Positions 16,772 through 24,750 are shown, counted from the first letter of the stretch. The stretch: DNA of 64,000 nucleotides from Rhodospirillaceae bacterium (GCA_947467145.1 CANIGJ010000007.1:62001-126000); one strand, 5' to 3'. Translations and numbers: made by a program. Notes: generated by a model from the letters alone, not told the origin.

Positions 16772-17635
16772 TCAATCGCAGTTCTTGAAATCCGATTCCT
16801 TACAGGTGTTAGCCATCGCCACGGCCTCTGTTACCTGCTCAGGACGTAGCTTTAACGACAACCCTTCAAGCGGACCTTTGGCAGATGTGTCTGTGTCATC
16901 TGCCGTGTCTACAAGGTGGTACCACATATAAGCTTTAACGTAGTCCTGCTGTACCTGTTCCCCAGTTGCGTAAATAGATGCCAGTTTAAACTGCGCGTCT
17001 AGGTCTTGTTGAGCAGCAGCTTTACGGAACCAATGCACAGCTTCCCTGTCGTCTTTCTCTACACCCAATCCTTTGAAGTACATCTGACCCAAGTTGTACT
17101 GAGCCGTCGCGTGGTTTTGATTGGCTGCGACAAGGAACCACCTGAAGGCTAGACTGTAATCTTTTTCTATTCCTTCTTGACCTTTGACGTAGAGAAGCCC
17201 CAAGGCATTTTGCGATTCAACGTTGCCTGAGTCTTCTGCTGCCAAGCGGTACCATTTCAATGCCTCAGCATAATCTTTCTTGAAGCCACTTTTTCCAGAA
17301 TAAAGTTCACCAAGTTGGTGCCGCGCTTCTCCACCAGCAAATTCCGGGTCAAGCATGGCTGAGCTACGTAACCAAAGATACGCAGCAATGACGTTCTTCG
17401 GTATCTCATCTGTCCCACTTAAATAGTCTGTCCCTAGCTGCAGTTGATATGCAGAAATGTAACGTGCGTTCCGCAGTAGCTTCTGGGTTCTTAGGGTGGC
17501 GTACCGGCTGATCAGGCCATCTGCCAAATAACCGCTTGGAAGGATAGGCTGATGGGGGTCAGATAGGGGGGTGGCCACAGCCAAGCTTGGCGCGGATAGA
17601 ACCAGACTTGCGATAATGAGGCGGAACCTGATCAT
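16772..17635 (-). CDS. Secreted Sel1-repeat protein
   Basis: The 287-residue protein begins with a signal peptide (RLIIASLVLSAPSLAVA) and then consists of Sel1-like repeats of about 36 residues, for example AEALKWYRLAAEDSGNVESQ, LAFRWFLVAANQNHATAQ and REAVHWFRKAAAQQDLDAQ, from about residue 75 to 250. Sel1 repeats form a solenoid that binds partner proteins; periplasmic members often act in stress or envelope signalling. It resembles in style a second Sel1 protein of the element at 21568-22428, which has no signal peptide. The partner is unknown. It diverges from the small membrane gene at 17772. Confidence 0.8.
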   Translation of the reverse strand: MIRFRLIIASLVLSAPSLAVATPLSDPHQPILPSGYLADGLISRYATLRTQKLLRNARYISAYQLQLGTDYLSGTDEIPKNVIAAYLWLRSSAMLDPEFAGGEARHQLGELYSGKSGFKKDYAEALKWYRLAAEDSGNVESQNALGLLYVKGQEGIEKDYSLAFRWFLVAANQNHATAQYNLGQMYFKGLGVEKDDREAVHWFRKAAAQQDLDAQFKLASIYATGEQVQQDYVKAYMWYHLVDTADDTDTSAKGPLEGLSLKLRPEQVTEAVAMANTCKESDFKNCD

Positions 17636-17771
17636 GTTCTATAAGCCGTTCACGTTTGGAATTGTCGCACACCATAACTGAAGAAGCCGTGTATCTTCCG
17701 TTGACGATAACTTATCAGCGGTAGCCGTAATTCGGAAGCAACCAAAACATTCTGAATCAGATAGAGAGAAA

Positions 17772-18074
17772 ATGATGCTTAGTGTACTTGGCGGTGGGAC
17801 CCTATTTTTACTCTTGCTTGCAGTTGGTGTAGTCCAACTTTACTCAGGTTTTATCGGCATAGAGTACGAACTTGGGACAGGTTGGGCTTGGGGCGCGGTA
17901 GCTGCGGCATTTATCGCAAGGCTCATGTTGCCCTTAACAATAGGTACATTTTTCTGCGCTTTGCATGTTTGGGGCTGGCCGTGGTACGGCGCGGCTCTGC
18001 TTGCCGCCCCAGGATTACTTTTTGTCGTCCCAGCTATGATTGGGGCTGCAATTGACGGGATTAGAAATCGCTAA
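17772..18074 (+). CDS. Small membrane protein, unknown function
   Basis: The 100-residue product has three hydrophobic segments (about residues 5-28, 38-62 and 66-92) and almost no soluble part. AGAGAG lies a few bases before the ATG, which supports translation. No family is recognised. It is one of few plus-strand genes in the element. Confidence 0.55.
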   Translation: MMLSVLGGGTLFLLLLAVGVVQLYSGFIGIEYELGTGWAWGAVAAAFIARLMLPLTIGTFFCALHVWGWPWYGAALLAAPGLLFVVPAMIGAAIDGIRNR

Positions 18075-18245
18075 CCACCGCGAAATCAAATCATGGATTA
18101 TTTATAGTACCACCCACAACAATGCAGCAGGAGGTTAGTTCCAGCCGTCACGTCTACCCTTGTTTTGTCGCTGTGCAATTTAGGGCGAACCAATCTTAGA
18201 ATGCGGGACTAATTTCGCCAGGAAATCTAACCACTCAGCGATATA
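18075..18245. other. Short convergent intergenic region
   Basis: About 170 bases lie between the ends of two convergent membrane-protein genes. No gene is seen and no clear terminator hairpin is recognised. Confidence 0.4.
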
Positions 18246-18569
18246 TTATCTACGCGCGCGCCAGTGCGCGACAAACAGAATGCCTGTGGCCAAATCAATC
18301 GGCGCCCAAAGAGCGCGTGTTAGATAAATTGGAATGAGCGGATTGAACAGGATGGCAGCTATTGCTAACGGCGCAGTCCAACCAGTCATCTTCCCATCTA
18401 TTTCATAATCTTTGTAAGCAAGAAATGCTGCTGTACCGCAGGCTACAATCCGGACAAATTGATAGTAGCCATACGGCAAAGGAGCTATGCCCAGCAGAAC
18501 CACGGCAGCGGGTAATAGCCAGACGATTGCGGGCAGACTGATTGTGCTAGTTGGAGCGTTGTCATTCAT
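18246..18569 (-). CDS. Small membrane protein, unknown function
   Basis: The 107-residue protein starting MNDNAPTSTISLP has four hydrophobic segments (VWLLPAAVVLLGIAPLPYG; IVACGTAAFLAY; WTAPLAIAAILFNPLIPIYL; IDLATGILFVAHW) and resembles small DUF6804-type inner membrane proteins, a loose recognition. The ATG at 18569 was chosen because GGGAGG is placed about 7 bases upstream; longer forms would begin with an unlikely Cys-rich leader. It is divergent from the short J-domain gene. Confidence 0.6.
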   Translation of the reverse strand: MNDNAPTSTISLPAIVWLLPAAVVLLGIAPLPYGYYQFVRIVACGTAAFLAYKDYEIDGKMTGWTAPLAIAAILFNPLIPIYLTRALWAPIDLATGILFVAHWRARR

Positions 18570-18711
18570 TGGTGCCTCCCTCAAATTACCGCATGTAAAA
18601 CAGGGTGCTGCTGGGACTGGTGGTTGATACCTAAACCAGGATTGATTGCCAGAGAGACGTTTCGCTTGGTCAATATTAATAGCAGAAAACATTTAGAGAG
18701 GCACAGCTGTC

Positions 18712-18933
18712 ATGGCTTCTGGTGAAGACTACTACGCAGTGCTTGGGGTTCTGCCGTCAATTGAACAAGCTGCTCTCACCGCTGTCTACAGAGCTTTGGT
18801 GAAGAAGTATCATCCTGACGTCTATGTAGGTGACAAAGCCGAAGCTGAACGGATAACGAAAGAAATCAACGCAGCCTATGAGGTGCTTGGAGACGAAACG
18901 AAGCGTGCTGAACATGACCGTGAACGCAAATGA
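18712..18933 (+). CDS. Stand-alone J-domain protein (truncated copy of the 22817 gene)
   Basis: The 73-residue product is a single DnaJ domain with HPD at residues 34-36. J-domains stimulate the ATPase of DnaK-type chaperones. DNA and protein are nearly identical to the first 72 residues of the gene at 22817, including the bases before the start (GAGAGGCACAGC). Here the reading stops at TGA where the longer gene has TCA, and a few matching codons follow the stop (AGGCGA-TAT). About 15 bases of the longer gene are missing just before that point. It is therefore a shortened duplicate, but the domain itself is intact and could still act. Confidence 0.75.
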   Translation: MASGEDYYAVLGVLPSIEQAALTAVYRALVKKYHPDVYVGDKAEAERITKEINAAYEVLGDETKRAEHDRERK

Positions 18934-18987
18934 GGCGATTATTAACGGTACAGCAGCTCAGAAGGGAACTCCGATATGCGAAAGTAA

Positions 18988-19560
18988 TTAATTCCAGTCG
19001 TCCGCATTAAGCTGGTTGCACATGGTATGAGCGACCATAATTGTTCTGCCCAACATTTGATCCCTGTTTATTGATGACTTACAGAATTCCTGCCCAAGCG
19101 AATCTCCCAGTATATCAATCATCATTTCCGCCAACGCGTCGGCATCTCTCACTTTCAACGTTTCAAATATGCGCCAAAACCACGTGCCCCATATTTCTGT
19201 AGCGCGTTCGCGCGTCAACAGGTTTGTTGAGGGGGTATCATCAAAAACCTGAATCGCGCCCGATAACACATTTAGGAATTCAGAAATATCTTGGGGGGCG
19301 GTGCCCCTTTTTTTTCCGTAATTAAAAATGATGATTCCAACGGCAAAAAGTCTCCATTTAAAAATTCCGGTATAAGCCAGCCCTTCCGTAACTATCTTTG
19401 TGTTTGTATCAAACTCTTTTTTTATAAATTCAATCTGATACTCCTCCCTCCACAACCCAACAGTACCGCCGTAAGTTCTGTCATGCTCTGCAATGAAGTG
19501 TAGAGCTATTTCCAAATAACGTAATCTTCTATTTTTTATGCTTTCACCAAAAAAACCCAT
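18988..19560 (-). CDS. Hypothetical protein
   Basis: The 190-residue protein has no recognised domain. It has one moderately hydrophobic segment (WRLFAVGIIIFNYG, about residues 68-82) and is otherwise predicted helical and soluble. GGGGTGAG a few bases before the ATG supports the start. Codon use is strongly A/T-rich. A similar-sized unknown gene follows upstream at 19697-20119 on the same strand, and the pair may be co-transcribed. Confidence 0.55.
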   Translation of the reverse strand: MGFFGESIKNRRLRYLEIALHFIAEHDRTYGGTVGLWREEYQIEFIKKEFDTNTKIVTEGLAYTGIFKWRLFAVGIIIFNYGKKRGTAPQDISEFLNVLSGAIQVFDDTPSTNLLTRERATEIWGTWFWRIFETLKVRDADALAEMMIDILGDSLGQEFCKSSINRDQMLGRTIMVAHTMCNQLNADDWN

Positions 19561-19696
19561 AGCTCACCCCAGCTTATTCCTGGATTCCGTTGCCATGCAA
19601 TTCGAAGAGTACGATTTAAATTATCTTCGTGCACATTATGTAAGTTTGTCGGCATCAATAGACGAAATTGCAAGGACCATAAGCCAGAGTAATACA

Positions 19697-20119
19697 TCAG
19701 CCCTCTACGAATCTGTCGGCTTGTTTAAGTGCGTTGTTTAAAAAATCACTTTCAATCTCTCCGTTAATGAACTCACCTATTACACGATCTATGGCCACTA
19801 CAAATTCGTAGGCACCCTTATGGTTTCTCACAAGAAGAGATAGTGCTAGATCAAAATGTCTTTTCTCCAACTTCCAATCGTTAGTTCCAATTTGTTTGTT
19901 TCGTATTATATCTATGATTTCTTGCCCAAAAGCTTTGAAATAGGTTTGCACCGTAATGTAAAAAAACAATGCAACCAAAGTTTTTTGGTTGTCGCTGAGG
20001 CCAAAAATCTTAGAAGGAATTGCATTTATATTTTGTATATTTACGAAGGCCGTATAATTGGTCATCAAAAGTTTGAAGTGTTTGTTTAGTTTTTTTGATC
20101 GTCCCCATCCAAAAACCAT
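19697..20119 (-). CDS. Hypothetical protein
   Basis: The 140-residue protein starting MVFGWGRSKKLNKHFKLL has no domain I can name. It is rich in aromatic and aliphatic residues (TLVALFFYITVQTYFKAFG at about 44-62) and probably all-helical. GGAGG 8 bases before the ATG at 20119 decides the start. It precedes the 18988-19560 gene in the direction of transcription. Confidence 0.55.
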   Translation of the reverse strand: MVFGWGRSKKLNKHFKLLMTNYTAFVNIQNINAIPSKIFGLSDNQKTLVALFFYITVQTYFKAFGQEIIDIIRNKQIGTNDWKLEKRHFDLALSLLVRNHKGAYEFVVAIDRVIGEFINGEIESDFLNNALKQADRFVEG

Positions 20120-20152
20120 CGTTCTATCCTCCACCTAAACCATGATAATTTT

Positions 20153-20752
20153 TTATCGTCCTAGAATGCGGTTTAATTCTTTATAGGGCGTCTTCCGCCC
20201 CGTAGCCGTCCATTCGGAAATAGATTTGTCTACTAGACGTTTTGTGTCGTCGCTTGTCGCATTCTTAGACGCTTCATCCTTGTATGGAGGAATGCTTAGG
20301 AAAGCTTCCATACGTTCTGCACGATTAGAATTATCATTTAATTTGGCAGCGATGTGTTGGGACAACTTGGTTATCCACTGTCGGCAATTCGTTTCAAGAT
20401 CGTATATGATCTTTCGGTTCTTATCGTACGCTAAGCCTATCTTTTCAGCGGATTCTGATTTTGCTCTTGAGTTATCTCCAGACGTTGTTACGACTTTTGT
20501 CTCATGCTCTTTGTGCGCGGAATAAACTTGGTCAAACAAATCTTGAAGCTTCATGAAAGCATTTTGACGATTCTGATTGTCGGGAGCTGATGCAGTCGCA
20601 ATAAGATACAGTGCGGAACAATTGATCGCATTTTGAGAGGTTTTGGTCTGCGTTAACGGTGTACCTTCTATCGGCCCAGCCCTTACGCAGTTTACAAAAC
20701 TAATGATTCCCAACGCTGTCACAGCAGCAATGCTGATATTAATCAATTGCAT
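20153..20752 (-). CDS. Secreted helical protein, unknown function
   Basis: The 199-residue product opens with a signal peptide (LINISIAAVTALGIISF, ending near VRA-GP) and continues as a charged, probably helical protein with two cysteines (INCSALY and TNCRQW) that could form a disulfide in the periplasm. The ATG at 20752 was chosen because AAAGG lies upstream and the signal peptide starts there. It follows the zinc-ribbon gene by 34 bases on the same strand. No family recognised. Confidence 0.6.
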   Translation of the reverse strand: MQLINISIAAVTALGIISFVNCVRAGPIEGTPLTQTKTSQNAINCSALYLIATASAPDNQNRQNAFMKLQDLFDQVYSAHKEHETKVVTTSGDNSRAKSESAEKIGLAYDKNRKIIYDLETNCRQWITKLSQHIAAKLNDNSNRAERMEAFLSIPPYKDEASKNATSDDTKRLVDKSISEWTATGRKTPYKELNRILGR

Positions 20753-20786
20753 CGTAAAACCTTTGCATGATTTTTTTTGGTTGATA

Positions 20787-21281
20787 TTACAATTTGTGTG
20801 TCCATCTGCAGTTAGGAAAATCTGAGCAACCAACAAAGTTATCTTTGGTCTGCCTGTTCTGCCTGACGACCGAAGGCTTCCCGCACTTGCCACAGAACTT
20901 CAGCTCCTGTGGAAGCAAGTCTCGTTGAAAGCTTATTGCTTCAGGTTGATGAATTGCAGGCTCTCTATTGGCGCTGAGATCAGAAGCACAACTGACACAT
21001 ACGTTGGTCGTTGGCTGAGCCTGTAGACGTGGCCCCGTGATTGGATAGCCACATTGTGAACATTCTTTGATGTTCTTAGGATCAATTAAGACTTTTCCTG
21101 CCTCATCCAAGACTTGAATGTTGGGACTTTCACACTCTGTGCAGCTGTAATCACCATACGTCTGGTTAATGTTGCTGCTGTTTACCTCAAAGCCAAAACG
21201 AACCTTCAGCTGGGCAAGGTTGTAAGACGCTTCATGGCTACAGGAAGTGCATTTAAAACGGAACGATCTGATTTCGGTCAT
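20787..21281 (-). CDS. Multi-zinc-ribbon protein (DksA/TraR-like and topoisomerase-type ribbons)
   Basis: The 164-residue protein contains at least three zinc-ribbon units. The first pairs C11/C14 with C47/C50. The second is a DksA/TraR-type finger (ECSQCGYPITGPRLQAQP with C74, C77, C95, C98). The third resembles the C-terminal ribbons of topoisomerase I (FCGKCGKPSVV, then GCSDFPNC; C130, C133, C152, C158). Such ribbons bind RNA polymerase or single-stranded DNA. The mixture suggests a small nucleic-acid or polymerase-binding accessory protein, but no catalytic domain is present. The ATG at 21281 gives the most compact form. Confidence 0.7.
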   Translation of the reverse strand: MTEIRSFRFKCTSCSHEASYNLAQLKVRFGFEVNSSNINQTYGDYSCTECESPNIQVLDEAGKVLIDPKNIKECSQCGYPITGPRLQAQPTTNVCVSCASDLSANREPAIHQPEAISFQRDLLPQELKFCGKCGKPSVVRQNRQTKDNFVGCSDFPNCRWTHKL

Positions 21282-21567
21282 GCGTTGAACACTCCGTGTA
21301 GAAATTATGTTGAGAGCTTTTGGGTAACGACTCAAGCGTTTTACCCCATGAGTAGTGACCCAATACCCCCGCCAAAGGGTTTGAATGATGTTTAATTTGA
21401 ACGGTCATTTATCACGGTAGTCTGTAGCCCTGGGAGACAGGGAGACAACGGTAGCAGGGGGGGGGCTTTTAGATGCCCTCTGTGGACTCCCTACAGCCCC
21501 GTACATTGAGTTTGGAGCCTTTTGTGCCCCTATAGGCCGAAGGAATTTAGCGTCCCTCTTCCCGACT
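21282..21567. other. Intergenic region of the element without a gene
   Basis: About 285 bases with a run of nine G at about 21459-21467 and no convincing gene. It probably holds the promoter of the zinc-ribbon gene and the end of the Sel1-gene transcript. Confidence 0.4.
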
Positions 21568-22428
21568 CTAAATGGACGCCAACCGCTTGCCGATCCGAAC
21601 AACATTGTTTGTAGATTTAACCGATTGATCGGCCCTGTTCAGGTAAGAGTCTGCCATGACTTGCGCCTGAATTATCTGGTTCGGAGTCATGATCCCAGCA
21701 ACCGATTTTCTTCTTTCAATGGCTTCTTCATTAGCCGATTCATCGTCATCGGAAGCTGCTGCGATGGTGTACCACATGTACGACCGAATATAATCTAGGG
21801 GTGCTTCAGCCTCTAATTTATACATCAGTCCAAGGTTAATCTGCGCTCTCTGACAGTTCTGCATCGCGGCTAATCTCAGCCACTTCATGCCTTGTTTAAT
21901 GTCTTCTGGAATTTCTTCACCTTTGCAGCACATGACCCCTAGGTTCAGTTGGGATGTCAAATCTCCTTGGTGAGCAGCTAGTTCATACCAGTAAGCAGCT
22001 TTCTTTGAGCTTTTCTTAACACCAAGCCCTTCGTCATATATCTCACCAAGGGCACTCTGGGCTAACACGTAACCTTGATCAGCAGACCGCCTAAACCATT
22101 TTGCCGCTTCACCACGGTTTTGACGCACACCAAAGCCATCTTCGTAGATGCGCCCCAGATGGAACTGAGCATCTGCTTTGCCTTCTTCTGCTAATGGTTT
22201 CCACTTTTTAACGGCATTTCGTTTGTTTGCGATTGTATCGTTGTCGGTGACTAGGTCGGGGTATTCAGACATTGGCTCATGGGGAAGCCAACGGTAAAAT
22301 TGTTCAAGATTGCTTTCTTTCTGGACGTACCATTTGCGTTGCTCATTGTCCCACTTGGCACCCAATGCTTTGCATGCATTCCTCTCTTCGAAGGGACAGA
22401 TCAGATAGATTCTATCTTCATTGGCCAT
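21568..22428 (-). CDS. DUF5710 domain fused to Sel1 repeats
   Basis: The 286-residue protein begins with a DUF5710-type module of about 50 residues (IYLICPFEERNACKALGAKWDNEQRKWYV is its core) and continues with five or so Sel1 repeats (AVKKWKPLAEEGKADAQ; GEAAKWFRRSADQGYVLAQ; KAAYWYELAAHQGDLTSQ; QGMKWLRLAAMQNCQRAQ). DUF5710 modules accompany DNA primases and other nucleic-acid enzymes on plasmids and islands, but their function is not established. No signal peptide is present, so it is cytoplasmic. It follows a second, stand-alone DUF5710 gene by 3 bases, which indicates one transcript. Confidence 0.78.
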   Translation of the reverse strand: MANEDRIYLICPFEERNACKALGAKWDNEQRKWYVQKESNLEQFYRWLPHEPMSEYPDLVTDNDTIANKRNAVKKWKPLAEEGKADAQFHLGRIYEDGFGVRQNRGEAAKWFRRSADQGYVLAQSALGEIYDEGLGVKKSSKKAAYWYELAAHQGDLTSQLNLGVMCCKGEEIPEDIKQGMKWLRLAAMQNCQRAQINLGLMYKLEAEAPLDYIRSYMWYTIAAASDDDESANEEAIERRKSVAGIMTPNQIIQAQVMADSYLNRADQSVKSTNNVVRIGKRLASI

Positions 22429-22431
22429 GGT

Positions 22432-22617
22432 CTATGCCTCCGCAGAAGAGTTGCTTTTACTGGTCCACCATTTCTTAAATAGGCTCCGATCAACGTCGTT
22501 TGGAACATACCACTTACGGGCATCTACATCCCACCTTCCTCCAAGAGCTTTGCACTTGTCTTTGTCGGCAAAGGGGCAAGCAAGGAAGAAACGGTCACTT
22601 GATGTGTGATTATTCAT
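22432..22617 (-). CDS. Stand-alone DUF5710 protein
   Basis: The 61-residue product is a single DUF5710 module (FFLACPFADKDKCKALGG, then RWDVDARKWYVPNDVD), clearly homologous to the N-terminus of the next gene. The repeat of the module in adjacent genes suggests tandem duplication, the downstream copy being fused to Sel1 repeats. It is the first gene of that transcript and diverges from the tail-anchored J-domain gene. Confidence 0.72.
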   Translation of the reverse strand: MNNHTSSDRFFLACPFADKDKCKALGGRWDVDARKWYVPNDVDRSLFKKWWTSKSNSSAEA

Positions 22618-22675
22618 GGCTCTAGGTTCTCCGTATTGATGATTGCGTTTATGATCAACAGGAGGGGCTTAGCTA

Positions 22676-22724
22676 AGTACTACATCCCTACCCCTCTTAA
22701 GAAGAGGGGGTAGGGTGTAGTACT
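22676..22724. promoter_or_regulatory. Long near-perfect inverted repeat in a divergent promoter region
   Basis: Arms AGTACTACATCCCTACCCC... (22676-22698) and ...GGGTAGGGTGTAGTACT (22702-22724) are complementary along about 23 bases with two small indels and a 3-base centre. It lies between the DUF5710 and J-domain gene starts, so it may be a shared operator or a cruciform-forming site. It shares AGTACT with the tandem repeat at 12837. Confidence 0.5.
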
Positions 22725-22816
22725 AAATAGGTCATGGGATTGACGGCCTAGGGAATCTGGATAGCCTTTAATGACCAGCAGCTACGATAGCTTACGTATT
22801 GAGAGGCACAGCCGTC

Positions 22817-23608
22817 ATGGCATCCAATGAAGACTACTACGCAGTGCTGGGGGTTCTGCCGTCCATTGAACAAGCTGCGCTCACAGCTGTCTACAGGGCT
22901 TTGGTGAAGAAGTACCATCCTGACGTTTATGCAGGAGACAAAGCTGAAGCTGAACGGATAACGAAAGAGATCAACGCCGCCTATGAGATTCTAGGAGACC
23001 CAACGAAGCGTGCTGAATATGACCGTGAACGCAAAGCCTCAGCAAACGAATCAGGCGACTATGAACAAGAAAGTCGCACCAATAAGACAAATCAAAGCCC
23101 TCATGGTGAAGTCTTAGAGAATTGGAACTATGCGGCTCAGTACTATCCTGACGCAGAGCGATTGCGCAAAGAGCTGAACCTTTTCTCCTCAACGCTAGCC
23201 TTCTCATTTCAGGTCATCATTTTGGAGCAGAAAGCATTTTCAGAATGCGTTCTACTAGCGGGTGCGTTGAAGCAAGAATTCTTGAACAGGTATTTTGGGA
23301 GCAACCTAAAGATTCATAGCTACGTGGAAGACGCACTCAAAAGTAATAGGCGTGATGTCGCAATAGAAGTGAATAAGGCCATTAAAATCCTTGGATCACC
23401 CAATGAATCTGAAGCTACGAATCTCATCAGTAAGATTAGTCATAAATTTAGTTGGGTCTCTCACTATTCAGGAGAAACGAAGATAAAGGATGAGATTGAT
23501 CCTTTTAGGGGCACCGTCTATAGCCAGGCAGGAGAAGCAACCGGGCCCGAAATCGTTGTTGCAGTGATTTTCTTTTTTTTATTACTTTTTTTATGGGGCA
23601 AGTCATAA
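22817..23608 (+). CDS. Tail-anchored J-domain protein
   Basis: The 263-residue protein has an N-terminal J-domain (HPD at residues 34-36), a polar linker, a helical middle part of unknown type (about 95-215) and a C-terminal hydrophobic anchor (VVAVIFFFLLLFLW) followed by GKS. This topology would hold the J-domain on the cytoplasmic face of the membrane and recruit DnaK there. The ATG at 22817 matches the start of the shorter copy at 18712. It ends 2 bases before the convergent integrase gene. Its substrate is unknown. Confidence 0.8.
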   Translation: MASNEDYYAVLGVLPSIEQAALTAVYRALVKKYHPDVYAGDKAEAERITKEINAAYEILGDPTKRAEYDRERKASANESGDYEQESRTNKTNQSPHGEVLENWNYAAQYYPDAERLRKELNLFSSTLAFSFQVIILEQKAFSECVLLAGALKQEFLNRYFGSNLKIHSYVEDALKSNRRDVAIEVNKAIKILGSPNESEATNLISKISHKFSWVSHYSGETKIKDEIDPFRGTVYSQAGEATGPEIVVAVIFFFLLLFLWGKS

Positions 23609-23610
23609 TG

Positions 23611-24576
23611 TCACCCCAGCTTCTTGGCTAGGTCTTCAGCACGTAAGTGAGTGTAACGCCGCAGCATTTTCAGGTCCCTGTGTCCGGTTATTGACGCGAC
23701 CTCCATGACGTTCAGCCCCTTCTCAAACAATCGTGTCGTTGCTTCGTGACGTAGGTCATGGAAGTTCAGATCGGCTATGCCAGCCCGCTTGGTTGCCCGC
23801 TGCCATAAGCTCTTCAGGGCTTCAAAGTGGACAGGGAAGACACGCCCACTGATGTCGCGTGGTAGGCTTTGTAGGATTGCTAATGCGGTAGCTGATAAGG
23901 GGACGTTGCGGCTGGTCCCATTCTTGGTGTCTGGTAGATGTACATACCGTTTGTCCATGTGAACATGCTCCCATCTGAGAGCCAGTAGCTCACCTCTTCT
24001 CATAGCTGTTTCGACTGCAAACTGCACCAGAGGGACAGCCCAGATGTTTGCCGGGGACAATGCGGCCAATAGCTGGTTCAGTTCATTGTCTTCCAGCCGT
24101 CTATTCCTTGGCTTGCTAGGAGAAGGCTTCCTGATTTTGGTTACCGGGTTGCTGGGAAGGTTGTAGTTCCACTCCTTCATGGCAATTGTGAACACGTGGG
24201 ACAGCAGGGCTAGGTCCCGGAGACAAGTTGAAGGACTCACCCGCTTCAATAATTCGTCCCGAAACTGAGAGATGTGGGACGCTTGAATCTTCGATACGTA
24301 GACACCGGACAGCCAACTGCGCTTCAACTTGCCAATTCGCATTGCTTCATTTGGCGCGGACTTTTTCTTTGAACTGACCTGCACCGCATAACGGTCAAGC
24401 AGTTCGCCGAACGTGCTGTCTTGGTCAAACAGCGCTCCTAATTGGATAGAGCGTTCAGTTTCCGACGCCCATTTCACAGCATCAGCTTTGTAGTTGAATG
24501 ATCTGCAGATCGCTTTGTGTCCCCTGCGGCGGACACGCACGTGGATTGACCCCTTGACCTTAGTGAAACTAGCCAT
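23611..24576 (-). CDS. int: Tyrosine recombinase (integrase) of the element
   Basis: The 321-residue protein is a phage-type integrase. The catalytic residues are all visible: R193 (ETAMRRGELLALRW), K218, H273 and R276 (FHDLRHEATTRL), H299 (ITGHRD) and Y308 (LRRYTHL). The N-terminal 150 residues give the arm- and core-binding domains. It lies 99 bases from the 3' end of the intact tRNA-Val and reads away from it, the standard position for an enzyme that inserts its element into that tRNA. No obvious excisionase gene is next to it. Confidence 0.95.
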   Translation of the reverse strand: MASFTKVKGSIHVRVRRRGHKAICRSFNYKADAVKWASETERSIQLGALFDQDSTFGELLDRYAVQVSSKKKSAPNEAMRIGKLKRSWLSGVYVSKIQASHISQFRDELLKRVSPSTCLRDLALLSHVFTIAMKEWNYNLPSNPVTKIRKPSPSKPRNRRLEDNELNQLLAALSPANIWAVPLVQFAVETAMRRGELLALRWEHVHMDKRYVHLPDTKNGTSRNVPLSATALAILQSLPRDISGRVFPVHFEALKSLWQRATKRAGIADLNFHDLRHEATTRLFEKGLNVMEVASITGHRDLKMLRRYTHLRAEDLAKKLG

Positions 24577-24673
24577 AATTCCATTCCCGTGGAGCAGGAG
24601 TGGATAATTAAGGGCGATAAGTTGCCGACAGACACAGTGTGTCTGCTTTAACCTATTGATTTCAAAGGATAAA

Positions 24674-24729
24674 AATGGTGGGCGCAGTAGGGATTGAACC
24701 TACGACCCCTGCCGTGTGAAGGCAGTGCT
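24674..24729 (-). repeat. attachment-site direct repeat, right copy (56 bp)
   Basis: Identical to 11858-11913. It forms the 3' half of the intact tRNA-Val gene, so the host tRNA is preserved after integration. Confidence 0.9.
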
Positions 24730-24750
24730 CTCCCGCTGAGCTATGCGCCC
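24676..24750 (-). tRNA. tRNA-Val(CAC)
   Basis: The 75-nt gene folds as a standard cloverleaf: acceptor GGGCGCA/TGCGCCC, D arm GCTC-AGCGGGA-GAGC, anticodon arm CTGCC-TTCACAC-GGCAG with anticodon CAC, T arm GTAGG-TTCAATC-CCTAC, and an encoded CCA end. It serves as the integration site of the 12.8-kb element; the copy at 11860-11971 is a non-functional relative. Confidence 0.96.

Larger units (their letters stand above)
11914..24729. mobile_element. 12.8-kb tRNA-integrated genomic element
   Basis: The element is defined by the 56-bp repeats at both ends, a tyrosine integrase next to the intact tRNA-Val, and a base composition clearly lower in GC than the flanks, with long A/T runs. It has about 17 genes, mostly on the minus strand. 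There is no capsid, portal, terminase, relaxase or secretion gene, so it is neither an obvious prophage nor a conjugative element. A polymerase-like gene, an AT-rich repeat and a secreted nuclease suggest it may copy itself after excision and depend on a helper for transfer; that last step is inference. Confidence 0.85.

Noticed and set aside
19595..19741. 48-codon plus-strand frame between the two unknown minus-strand genes
   Set aside because: The sequence looks protein-like, but it overlaps the end of the opposite gene and has no clear ribosome binding site; support is too weak.
11914..24673. Prophage
   Set aside because: No capsid, portal, terminase, tail or lysis gene is present in 12.8 kb; only the integrase is phage-like.
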